Shown here: piece by piece, positions 1 to 12,400 of the stretch | Position numbering within the stretch: position 1 is the first letter of the stretch | Layout: the number at the start of each line of letters is the position of its first letter | Source of the DNA: Apricaphanius iberus | Lineage: Eukaryota; Chordata; Actinopteri; Cyprinodontiformes; Aphaniidae | Direction of reading: 5' to 3' | Assembly (NCBI GenBank): GCA_028564705.1 | Contig: JAPXFQ010002919.1 | Coordinates: 744,001-808,000 of the forward strand | DNA length: 64,000 bases | Translations under genes and position numbers: made by a program | The notes under the pieces: model-generated | What the model saw: the letters and a program-made list of their open reading frames with translations, nothing else | The model's database searches: none | What the model was told of the DNA's origin: nothing

Positions 1-1629
1 GCTGACATGCATGTAGAGATCTGATGAAGTAGAAAAATATGTTTTTTTTTTATACAAATGTGTTTATCTGTACAGTTAATCAGTTTTCCGTATTTAGATG
101 CCCATATCCAACCAAGCAGCTCACAACGCATTGTGACTCCACGTTCCACATCCCTGCACTGAATTTACAGTTGGGTCGGTCAACAATATCTCAAATATGA
201 ATCGACGGTTTTTTGTTTTTGTTTACCAATGCATGTTTTCTGGACTCACCTTGCAAGTTCCCAGTTGTACTAAATTATCCCATTATACAAAATGTTTCTG
301 GATTGAACATTAACCACAGTACAATCTAAGACTCTGGGACAGTAATTAACGATTACTAATCTGTATTTGTTTCTCATGGTGACAGCATGCGACACTTCCC
401 ACAGATAGCCCCTAAATGTTAGCATTCAGTGGTGATGGAGTAAAAAAATAATTAAAAACTCCACCATTTTCTGATGAACAACCTAGACTACTACAATACT
501 GCTGTATACCCACAGAATTCACATTGAGATGGGAGAAAGCCAGCGGCTCCCTGTATATTTCATTTTAGCCTCTGGATGTGATGTTAGACGGCCAACGTGG
601 CCCAAAGAACGTGTCGATCACCATGTGCTGAAACAGAGCTGGTAAGTCACTGGGTGGAGCTTCTGTACATAAAGTATGACCGTCACAGTCATCATGGTAC
701 ATTATTTACATACTGACCAGAGTCCAGCCTTATGTGGGGATTTAGGGGTTAATGGGAAGAAAGTAAATTGTTATAAAAAACCCTCCTGTAAATTAAGATG
801 AGAAAATTCATTTTATTATCATTATTATTATAATTTCTTTAAAAAATAGAACTATGCAAAAGTCAGTCTTAATATTAGTGTAGCTTAAGGTGACCACAAG
901 AAAACAATTGAGTAATCCTAAAAGGAAAGCAAATGCTACTCCTTCACAAATGTGTCTGAGGAGGAAAAAGATTTGGATTGCTGAAGTGGAACCACTGTTT
1001 AAAGCTGAGCGCGCAAACAGCTGTGGGGCCTTGTTTTCAGGAAAAAGTTCTCGACAGTCTACAATCAACGTCTGTGATACAAGCACCAGTGGTTGGGGGA
1101 GGGAGGGGGAAGTGAATAAATAAATCAACATGGAACTACAAGGAAAAAGTAGAGCAGGAAAATACCTTCGTAGAAACAAAATTCAGACGCTATGTTCATG
1201 CAGTTTGAATATAAATAGGAAAAAATTAAAAAGTATAGAAAGCTATAAAGCAGGTACCAAAATGCAATGGTAAGATGCGCAGTACAAATGCTTAACAGTC
1301 ACTGGTTAGTAGCATCGCCATGGTTTCTAAAGTAGTTCTGTAAAAAAACAAAAAACAAAAAAAAACAGAAGAATGCATCAAGTGAAAACCAGAAACTGCA
1401 CTTAATAGACCTGTTGAGTTTGTGTTTTCATTTAACTACAGAATATTACAGTAATCTTTATCTGCCACCAGCTGGGCTTAAAGGAACCCACAGAGTGAGA
1501 TAAGCCAAGCATGTATAGGGTGAGTTAGGGAAAGGGATAAACCGTGACCCTGCCTTGCAGACGTATCGACCCTGCAACATTTTCACATTTCGTCAGGCTT
1601 TATCTGGATTACGTTTGGGATCTATGCAA
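1..1629. other. Downstream flank of stk40, no gene seen
   Basis: I see no supported exon here on either strand. The stretch is AT-rich with short homopolymer runs; the open frames between 800 and 1180 have no recognisable family and look like chance frames. A minus-strand AATAAA (TTTATT on the plus strand, 812-817) could be a distal poly(A) signal of stk40. Confidence 0.5.
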
Positions 1630-3429
1630 TTTATTACCGGGCTGTTATGTGACGTCCAAACATAAAGAAATGCATCAATAACACACAAAAACCCACAAAA
1701 AAATCTGAAAAGTATGGATGTATTTTTCAGGTGCCTGTACTCTTTACACCACTAAATAAAATGTAATTGCTTTTAGAAGTCATTCAATTTGGAAAAAAAA
1801 AAGATTCTGTGTGCAATTTAATCCCATTAAAAATGAAATGTTCCACAGAGAGGTTCAGAAGAACGAACCACATCATGAAGACCAACCAGCTGCTATTTTA
1901 CACTATATATATATAAATATAAAATCCAACTACTTTAAAGGTTTGGGGGTTTTGTACAAAGAAGAAATGTGAAATGGGGTATCAATAGGTCTGAAAGGCA
2001 ACATATACGGTCTTTTTTTCCAATCCCCCCAAAACAAACAAGCTAAAAAAACGTTGAGGCAGACCAGACAACAGGTCACGACGACAACTGGAGGATAGCT
2101 TAAAGGGTCAGAGAGTTTCAGCTTCATACACCCTTGTTTGTCTGGCTTCAACCAGCAGGCACACACACAAACCACTTCAGGATACTGCAGATTCATCAAA
2201 GCAAAGAAGAAATGACTGTTCACATTTACAGAGAAAAAAAAAAAACACAAAAAAAAAACCACACTTGTCCCATGATTGGTTTTGATAAGAAGACATCGAG
2301 AAGCTACCTGGAAGTCAAACAATTCTAAATGAGTTTGAAAGTACCAGTTTCCTTGGCTAAGAAGAAATTTAAGACAGGATTTTTGGTAATGGAAAGGTGA
2401 CAATGCCTGATCGTCGTCGTAGCGGCACTGGGGAAGAGTTACCATCATCAATACAACTGGGCATCATTTAGGTCTTGGCGTCGGGACTCCCAGGTACCTC
2501 ACAATAGCTGCCGAGGTGTTAAAAAGATTTCCACACGGATGAGCAGGAAGCAGGACACAACGCGGAACGTGAATTTCAGAGTAAGCTTTGATATTCAAAA
2601 TCTTTCTTCAATGAGACTACTGCGATAAAATGCTACTTGTTCAGGTAAATAATAGAAAAGCTTATTCAGATTTTTAGAAATAACAACAACGAAAAACGCC
2701 CAAACGGTTTTAAAGCAGTTTCACTCCGACTGAAAACATTAATGCTTTATGCCACTGGTAGATTTGAGACTCGGTCATCTCGGAGCTGTGAGCGTGGTTT
2801 AGAAACAGGCGGACAGAGACAGAGAGGTAGACTGAGTTGAAATCAAGAGACATGGAGAGGACAACACAGGAAAAACAGACAGAAAGGGGAGGTGGAATGG
2901 AGGTATACATGGATGACAATGTGATCAAGTGATCGGACTTGAGGCAATACCAAACCACGGTGAAGAGAGGGGGGAAGGGGTGCTACATCATTCCGGACCT
3001 GTATTGCTCAGGGGAGCCAGAATGGATGGGGAAGTTTTAGAGGCGCCAGGAAGAGGAGCGTGGGGGTAATAGTTTCTTCAACACTGCAGACAGAACCTCA
3101 TTGGCACCGTGACAGACCATGCACAGAGGCTGACAGGTGGGCGAAGAGCCTTTGAGTCGGGAGTTTCATCCAGGCTTTCCCAGGTTTCAAGGACGATCCA
3201 GAATGGGAAGGTGAAGCTCTGAGATGTGAATCTGTTCTGGTACCCGGCTTTGTGTCTGCTCCACTTAGCTTACTAAAACCCAAATATGCATCTGTCTGCA
3301 TGCCAGCTCAGCCAGGTCTTTCTGTGGGCCAGTTCAGTTTTGGGTATCTTTCCCCCAAGTCCTCTCTGGGCTCCATGGGTGCGTTTAGTTTCCAGGGAGG
3401 CAGGAGAGGCTTGTGTGGGGGGTTGAGGG
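1630..3429 (-). other. stk40: Probable stk40 3' UTR
   Basis: This follows directly the stk40 stop codon at 3430-3432. A minus-strand AATAAA at 1630-1635 would give a 3' UTR of about 1.8 kb; a second candidate lies at 812-817. The end is inference because no transcript data are available. Frames seen in it (for example 1930-2451 minus) resemble no protein and are interrupted by low-complexity runs. Confidence 0.45.
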
Positions 3430-6400
3430 TTATTTCCGGAGGAAACGTTGGGCGAGGGCAGTAGCATCGAATGGACTGACAGGTTGGGCGTCGTGACCCA
3501 GACGTCTGACAGGAGGGATGTTGCCAAACCGCCGCTTGGTGAGAAAGCTCTTGGCTTCATGGATAGTGTTCTTCTCTTCAGCCAGCAGCAGCTGCTGGCG
3601 CATGTAGTTCTCGAATTCGTACTGTGAAGACTCTTCGATCGCCTTGGCCTGGAAAAACAACAGAATCTGCTCAGTGTGCCACAGTTACGACAGTAAGAGA
3701 GATAGAACAAGTCTTTAAAGAGTGGGAAAACATTTTTGTAGCTAATTTTAGTTTAGACGGGAAGCTGCCATTGGGAAAGCTCTATACGACTGGCATTTCT
3801 GTTCTCAACATTTATACCTTATGCCACATGATAACCAAAAACTGCAAGCTTGAGCTATAAAGAAGTGCTTGAACTTGATTCTATTTAGCGGTATAAGAGT
3901 AAAGAAGGTTAAATAAAATGCAAGTCACATTTTTCAGAGTTGCGTTTCTTAAACTGAAAACCACTCACTAATCACTTTCCTCTTTCACAATTAAGAATTA
4001 CTCTTTGTTGGTTCAGAACACAATCCAGACAAAAGTTTTGGGTTGTAAAATGTGAAAAAGCTCACGGGGTGTAAAATACTTTAGCAAGGCACTGTACTAG
4101 TATTTATGTGGTCTGTAAGCTCAGATATGATATGTTCCTTTTAAATTTTACGACTTTTTTCCTTATACAAAATTCAAGGCTTTTTATGAACTTTTTAAGA
4201 CCATTTATAAAAAAATTAATACCCATTTCATAGCCTATTTCACAGCCTTACCGGCAGAGAAAAACAAAATCATTGAACTTGTGTCCTTTTATTTCACAGG
4301 GAAATAAAAGGCCATGATCAAACATTATTGTAAAAAGTTGTTTTTTTTAACAGTTAAAAAAAAAAAAATGTATCCTACGTTTTTTTCCCATTATTATCAC
4401 CCCAGTGTTCCTACCTAAGTACAGTCCTGGGCATTGCCTTCCCTCTGCTGACAGCAGGAGGGCCCCGCACTGAAGCTCAAGCCTCCTTCCTGCTTGAGGA
4501 GTGAGCAGGCCCATTTTGTCACCCGAGGGGGTGGGGTTCCCCCAGCTGGACATAGCGTGTGGAAGAATCACACTTTTCCAGCCAGATCCTCTAATCCTCC
4601 AACCCCTCAGGCACCTCGGTCAGCCAGGAGGAGGCAGTATATAGCCCAGAACTGATGCATGTTTTTGTGGGAGTAGCTCACATTAACTACTCAAGGGAAA
4701 ACGGGGAGAACATGCAAACTCCACACAGAAAGGCCCTTTTTGCCAACCCCACCCATGGGTGCTGATGATATGGAGGAACAAACACACCCTCAGCACCCAC
4801 AGCGTCCCCGGCAGGAATCGAACCCAGGACCTTCTAGCTGTGAGGTGAGCTGCGCTACTGTGCTCCCTTGCTTAGTTACATTTTTTTTAAGGGGCTTCGT
4901 TTTGTTCGGAATTATTGGTTCCTCCACTCTATTTATGGTAGTTATTTAATCATAGTTAATCATGGTTAATAAATTAAATTTGAGGAAAAATAAAATTCAA
5001 AAACTTTTAATAAAGTACAAATAAGATCTAGATATGAAAACTCAAGACTTTAAGATATTTCCATTTATATATGAATTTTGAATTTTTATTTAGTTATGTT
5101 ATATATATTACATACCTTTTTTAAATTTTTAAAATAAAATAAAAAAGGAATGCACTGATATCGGCCCGATACAGATCTAATGTACTCTTACGTTAAAGTT
5201 AACCGATATCATGAACCGATACTCAGAATGTGGAAAATCTGCAATAATTTCACAGAAAATATTTATTTTTTCCCTTTAAATTTTGTTTTGTGGTCATTTT
5301 TAGTATTGATATTTTTAATATGATTGACAGTCATTTGTTGTAAGAAGCAGAAAATAAAATAAAACCGTGTCTTCCAATTCATTGCAGGGGTTTTTTCAAA
5401 GTATCGGCATTGGTACTCTCTATCGGGAAATACTCAGATGCAAGTATCGGTATCATAGTGGTTTGAAAAAAGTGGCACTGTTGCATTCCTAAAAAGACAT
5501 TCTTTTTCACTTTTTAAAATAAAATAAAAAATAATCTTACCTCTTGTAGATGTTCTTGGTTATTGACCTGATCGTCAATATCTGGAACCACCTGTAGGGG
5601 GCCGCTCATCGATGAAACCGACTGCCTGTGATTAAGCAAACAAAACAACATGATTAACAAATAAACAATGATGAGAGTTTACGATTGTGAAGGCAGTTTC
5701 TGGCCAGAGTTAGTTCTGCTTTTTTTGACAACCAGCAGATGGCGCACTTACCACGAAGCAATAATGGCACTGAGTGACTCCAGCACTTCTCCTGCAGCCA
5801 ACCTCTGCTGAGGGTCCAGCACAAGCAGCTTTCGGATGAGGCACACCGTGTTCTCAGACACACGGCCGTCTCTGTGAGGAGGTGGGCAGAGCATGTGAAA
5901 GGAAGTTATTTTCACCATAAACATGACAGGTTAATAACAGCACATTCTGCTGTGCTACAGTGAATGCATTTTTCTAAATTCCAAACCATGTTAAAAAAAC
6001 AGGAACAGAACTGGTGAAAAATGCTTAAATGAATGCTTAGATTTTTTCCAATCAAAATGGAATCTTAATGGGAACAGTGAATGAATGGATACAGAAGTTA
6101 TTGAGCGCTGTGTTGTTTGGGTCGACACTCACTCTGGTATAGAGTACTCTGCAGCCTTGATTTTGCGGAAGAGTTCTTGAGGTATGCTGTCATAAAAAGG
6201 GAACTGGCCATACAGCATGGTGAACAGGACGACACCGAGGGCCCACATGTCGCTGGGTTTACCGCGGTACGGACGACCTGGAACCACACAGGAGAGGGGC
6301 AACTCAGTTTCTGCAACAGCACACACACACAGACGACTGTACCCTGGGTCGCAGAAGCCGAACACTATCTTAGTGCAACAGATCACTTCCCGTTTTGAAC

Positions 6401-9400
6401 AGGCGTGAACAAACATTCAGCAAGTTCAATCCTGGTCAGGTCACGGGGTTTTAATGATTGACAAAACTGGCAAACATAAACTAAATGACTCAGCATTTAT
6501 GGCGATACTTTGAAATCCACAGCATAAAAAAATAAAAAAAATAAATAAATAATAAAAAAAATGGGGGAGCTGCTTCACTACAGAGGCAATCAAACCACCG
6601 TGTTTATAATGAATAGAATGGAGCTGATGAGGCCGTAGCATCACAGGCTGTGCGTTACAATAGGCGGTGTTGTTCCAGCCAGAGAGGCAGCAGCAGTCGG
6701 CAATTATATTCAAGCTTGTGTCACACATAAATGGGAAGGGGGGGAGGGATGGGAGTATATGGGAGTAGTTTCCCTCTAGTGAGTCATCAGCCGATGAGTC
6801 ACTGTAGCTCTGTTTAATTGTGTGCCTGTCACGTTATGCTGATACATACACAGCGGTTTCATCTGCATCCTTCATCTGCTGGACAGGCTGGAGGAGGCTC
6901 GACTGAAATCATTCAGAGTTCCGGTCAGCGTCCAGGAGGATGCTGATCAGGAGACCGATATTCAATCTGATGCAACCGTACTTTTCTACAGAAGAGCACG
7001 GCCAGGCACCCATGAAGCTGATTATGAGAACCGAGAAGTAGAGCAGAGGTTTCCTGCTGTTTTTTCTCTGTAGCCTGGTATAGCTTACGTGAGAAAATGC
7101 AGCATTACCATGAAAACCAAATAAACAAAGCAAAAACCGAATTCTCACTACTGCAGTCCACAGATTGCGACATCACTTCTTTGAAGTTGCCTAATAATTG
7201 GAAAGAAAAAAAATCAAGCAATCTAACATTACGCAATATATGACAAAAGTCCCAGGACTGTTGCTGGAATCTAAAGTAAAAGTTTAAATTCAATATTTGT
7301 TTGAAAATAAAGGACATTTCATTTTTTTCTGTTTTTTGTTTTTGTTCTAAACATACCAATATATGTTTGATTCATAAGTAAAAGCAGTAAATAAACAGCA
7401 GGAGATTTTCACACCGTTTAGAGGTGTATAAAAGAATCAATATTCCCAATTTTCATTTTTTATGACTTAACGGATAAAGAGCACTTACCCAATGGGATTT
7501 AGTATCAGCTTTTTCTACAAAAGTCTTAAAACAGTGCTAAAAGTTTGGCTGAAAGTTTGTAATAAAGGGCCATTTCACTATTTTTTTTGGCATCTGGAGA
7601 AACTTAGAGCCATTAAAGACTTACAAAAAAAATTGCTCTGGCTCCAAACACTGATGTAAAACGATCTAGACACTAAAGAAAAACTAAGATTTTAAAATGA
7701 GTTTCACCTATTAGAAACCTTAAAAGCAAATTTATCCAATAAGTCGGACAAAAACTCAGGTTATGATGTGGCAAACCAAATATAGAGGTCACAATCTGAA
7801 AAAGACCAAGTTAATAAAAGAAAAAAGATCAAAAGATAATCATAATTATTCACACTTAACCAGACTTGGGAAATTATTTCATCACAATAACCTGCCTTTT
7901 CAAGACCATATAGGAACCCTAAAACCTGATTCAAAACAAGATAAACAGGTCAGAACTCGGGGTAACTTCTTCGGAATATGTCAAACCCAAAGTAATCATG
8001 ACTCTTTAGATGACTAATCAGCTTTTAGCTCTAATCAGCAACTTCATCTATCAAGAGTGTACTTTGGACATCTTTTTCACTTACCACTTAATACATCAGG
8101 GCTAATGTAGGCTGGGCTGCCTCTCTGGTCTTTCAGCAGGTCATCTTCACTCACCAGATGCTTTCCCAGGCAGAAATTAGTGATGGTGATGCGGTGTGTC
8201 CTAGTAAACAGAAAGAAAAAGTTTAATAACCGGTTTTAAACTCTTTCGCTGATGTCAGACACGGTCAATGAATTAGGCAGATGAAAGTTTCAAAACTGTC
8301 AAAAGTTTGACCTGAAGTTCAAAGGGAGCATCAGAATAGTGAAGAAACAAAGGCCACAGAGGACAGACTGGAAGTATACTGCCTGCTCCCATGAGTCTCA
8401 TTTCAGCTGGAGCGTTTACATGAAGGGTCTAAGATTTGGTGTAAAGAAGTTAAAAGCATGGATCAATCTTTCCCTGCATCAAAATGAAGGAAAGCCATGG
8501 AAAAACTGCAATCCAGACTAGAATTATTGATGTTGAAGTGATTATTGATCAAAGGCAGCTCTACACAGATGGATTTTTAGCCTTGATTAAAAGGAACTCA
8601 GTGTGTCAGCAGTTGAGGAGCAACAAAACTGATTGCTGCCGCTTCATGTTTGGGGCTGACTCTGGGGATGCAGAGCAGACTTGAACCGGAACATCTGAGT
8701 GGTCTGGAAGGTTGACACGGCAACATCAGATTTTCAATATACTTTGGTGCTTAGCCATTCAATGATTTATAAAGTAATAACAGTATTTTGAGGTCTATTC
8801 TCTGAGCTTTAGTACTTAGGGTGATGTGTTGTAGTTTCCTGGGTCTAGAGAGAATGCAAGCAGCAGAATTCTGGATCAGCTGCCTGACTTTTTTATGCAG
8901 ACCTGTTAGGACACTGTTGCAGCAATCAATCTGACTAAAGATGAACACATGATCCTGTTAAGACATTAGTACTTTAATCCTGGAAATGTTCTTTAGGTGA
9001 TAGAAGGCTGACTATGTAACCATCTTTATGTGACTTGACTAATGGATATGATAAAATTATACCCATATGAGCTCTACGATCACCAACAAATCTGCAGAAA
9101 CAGTGATGCCGTCATCTCAGCATGAATCAAAATCAAGGAAGGATTTTCTGAATCTATGCAGAGAAGAATTTGTAATCCTAAAGGCAAAAGTGACCAGTCA
9201 ATGAGCTTTCAAGGTACATTTTAGTTTAAATTATAGACAAATGCGGAAGATGGACGTGAGATATATAAACTTATGGAAATGCAGTTATAAACTTAATTTT
9301 ATGCATTAGTTCACACACTCCACAAAAGCCCATTTCTATTGTGTGTTTATACATAATATGTTGCAGAACTGTACAGTAAAGCATCTAGAATAAACTTTTT

Positions 9401-12400
9401 GATTTCTGAATAATAATGTGAACTTCTCGTATTATCATAAATGTGTTTTTGTTATTGAGCTATGAATTTAAAAGCTGCGTGTAAAGTATTTTCACCATCA
9501 ACAGTATCCTAAATCTGCCCATGCAATCCAACAGTTAAAAGGATTCAGTCAATATAGTGCTTTAAATCTGACAGGATTTAGTAATTCGGTTTCTGCTGAA
9601 ATGTGTCACTAGGAACTGGATCAAAGAAAATTTAGCTTGCTTATCATAGAGTGAAACCTGACTACCTTGAAGCTAAGGCCTTTTCTGTAGAGAAAAAAAA
9701 AAAGTTCCACTCTGACAAACATATGAGTCAACCTGTGGGTTATCATAATTGCTGCAATGACTAAGCCTACGCAGTGATGTGTTGGAAACTGATTTTGTCT
9801 AAGCTGCAAAAGATTTGAAATGTATACACAATCATGCAACATGATATGCATCCAAAATCACTCCCATGCTGAGGTGGCACATGCAAAAACACTCCAAAAG
9901 GACATGAATGCACGCATGCACAAAAAAAAAAAAAAAAAAGCTGCCACTGTCTGCAGCCTGGCTATTCTCCACATCACGCTTTTCGCCCACATCCGCTTTC
10001 TAAAAAGCCTGAGGTCAACAGCTTCCCCTATTCTCTCTCACTTTCACGCCCTGGTCCATCACATCATCGCCGCTCCCATTAAAGCGCCTGGGAGCCCAAT
10101 CCGACATTGCAACCCAAACCTCCCTGTGGAGGATCGACACTGCATGACATCCAGCTTCTTATAGGAGATTCGCCTCCCTCGTAATGTTTTTGCAATCAAA
10201 GCTTCCAACCACACATGGGCCTTTGTGAATTACCGAGGAAGATGAGACACTTCAAGGAGCCTCAGCATAAAAAACCTCCTTTATGGACGAGTATCTTGTC
10301 TGCAAGCATCACAACCCATGCTATTCTATTCTTGCACCGGAGATTGGGATAAAGGAGACTGCATGTTTGCTTTGAGAGGCGGGGGTCCCTGGGGATGGTG
10401 GATAGACCACGCCGTCCCTGCTTCCTGGTCACATGATGCTGGTCAGGAAACCAGAGACCTAAACAACCCAGATGACTTCTCCTTTCTGCCCCACAATAAA
10501 AATACATGCAACAAGAAGTGAGGTTATTCGCAGGGCAGATTCTACGGGAAACGTCAGTTCTGAAAACTGACGAGGACGTACTGACTGAAGGGTTTTAATA
10601 ACGCTAAGAGTTTAGATGAGCAATGTCCAAAAGATACGTTGCCATCATAGACATGGTCAATCACCACCATATTAATTTCGTGAATCATTCCGGAGTAAAT
10701 TCTTTAACTACAAATGATCATGACATATTATATAACCCCATATCTAAAGGATTACACTTTACATATAGGAAGTCATTACAACTTAAAAATACACAATCAG
10801 GGGCTGAGGAGATTGATTTATCACATCCTGCTTTTACAACAGCTGGCTCCGGGAGAGGAAGTCGCATCATTTCTTGCACAAACTGCTGATCTTTTCTGAG
10901 GCGTTTGGTGCTTTTCCCAGAACTCAGACAAATGACAGTGGCGTGGTGTTGTGGTTCGGCATGCTTCTAAATGGTTAACGTTTTCCCACACTCACTATCC
11001 GTTCACACACACTTCAGCCAGACAAGTGTGGGACATGGTAATATACAACAAAATTAAAACAGAAAAAGGAAGACGGAGAAAATGGGCGACTGTGTTAACA
11101 AGAAAAAGCAAAATGTAGAGAAAAGAAATTATGACAGTTTGTGTGTTCATGAGTTAGTGAGTTTGTGACTTGCACTGTGGTGTGAGTCAGCTCCGAGCTA
11201 TTGAGCCTTTGGCATGTCTCTCCTTTGTCTCCAGCTGGAACGGACTGTTCTTCACATCTACCCTGTTCCCCGCCACCCTCATCTCCTGGCCAAAACACAA
11301 TTTCATCACTATTGCCACCATTTCTCTTGCGACTGCTGCAGGTAGAGGTGGGGGGTTGTGAACAAAAACCAGGACAAAGACAGAAAAAAAACACCCATCT
11401 TCTTTCCAATGTACATTGTTAGCCACAGTAAAAAAACCAACAACAAAAAACAGAAGAAAACAACAACAAACAAAACCAAACAAACCGTGCTTTACATGTT
11501 TCCATGAATATCAATTCTTGCTGAAGTTGCAAGGTTAATATCTATATTTTAAAAAGAAGCCGGCTCTGTAATGATTATTCTTCTTTAAAAACAAGACTAT
11601 TCTCTAAAAGAATCAGCTTTATTCACAAAGTTTGTGAACATAAACAAAGAATTTTACTTCAGTTATGCTTTTCTCTAAATAAAAACTCACCAAAATAACG
11701 ATTTTTCTGTATCTTTACAATGCTTTTTACAAAAGAGAAAGACAATGCTAATATAAATACTTATTAAAAGTTATATGGTACAAGTTAAAATAAAGTTAAT
11801 GGAAACAGAGATAAAAAGAAAAAAATATCTGATATTTTTGAGGTTCATTCCAACTTAGAGTTGGGTTAGGGTTAGGGGTTAGGGTTCAGCAGAAAGGCTG
11901 AATAATGTGTAGTGAATTTATGATATTAAAGTCAGTAAATAAAATAAAAAAAGAACAATTCTGTTTCCTTCAAATTTTTGTACAATTCCGTTTTACAATG
12001 GCATGAACTTTCCTATAATCCTAATATAGTTAAGAAATGATCACAGCAGAAGGCTACAACAAATAATTCTGCTGCCGTTTTTAAATTAAAGTTCTAAAAG
12101 AAAATCTGAATCAGCTAAAATTTGTATGGCCAAGTCAAAGTTTAGAAAAACTGGAGATTGGCAATCACTCCAAAAATTCTGGTCAATCTCCAATGTAAAC
12201 AAGCATGAAACCTTAAAATAAAACCAGCATCTAGTGCCTTTAATGAAGAGCAATGGACAGACTAAGAGAATAGAACTGCTTAGTGACGCAGGCCTCTTGT
12301 GTAGGCCACAAGGTAGGTTGAAAATTCTATGAAGAGGTATAAATCAAGCTAAAGTGAGCGTAGGAACAAAGTGAGCGTGTGCCAACTTTAGGCATTCAGT

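Noticed and set aside
1930..2451. 173-codon minus-strand frame
   Set aside because: It lies in the probable stk40 3' UTR, includes homopolymer-encoded Phe/Lys tracts and has no recognisable domain.
4800..4865. tRNA-like appearance of GGAATCGAACCCAGG..
   Set aside because: Only a B-box-like word is present; no acceptor stem or anticodon arm can be drawn. It is treated as a repeat fragment.
11095..11483. Overlapping open frames on both strands in a stk40 intron
   Set aside because: The composition is low-complexity (CA/GT-rich and A-rich), frames exist on both strands over the same bases and no family is recognised.
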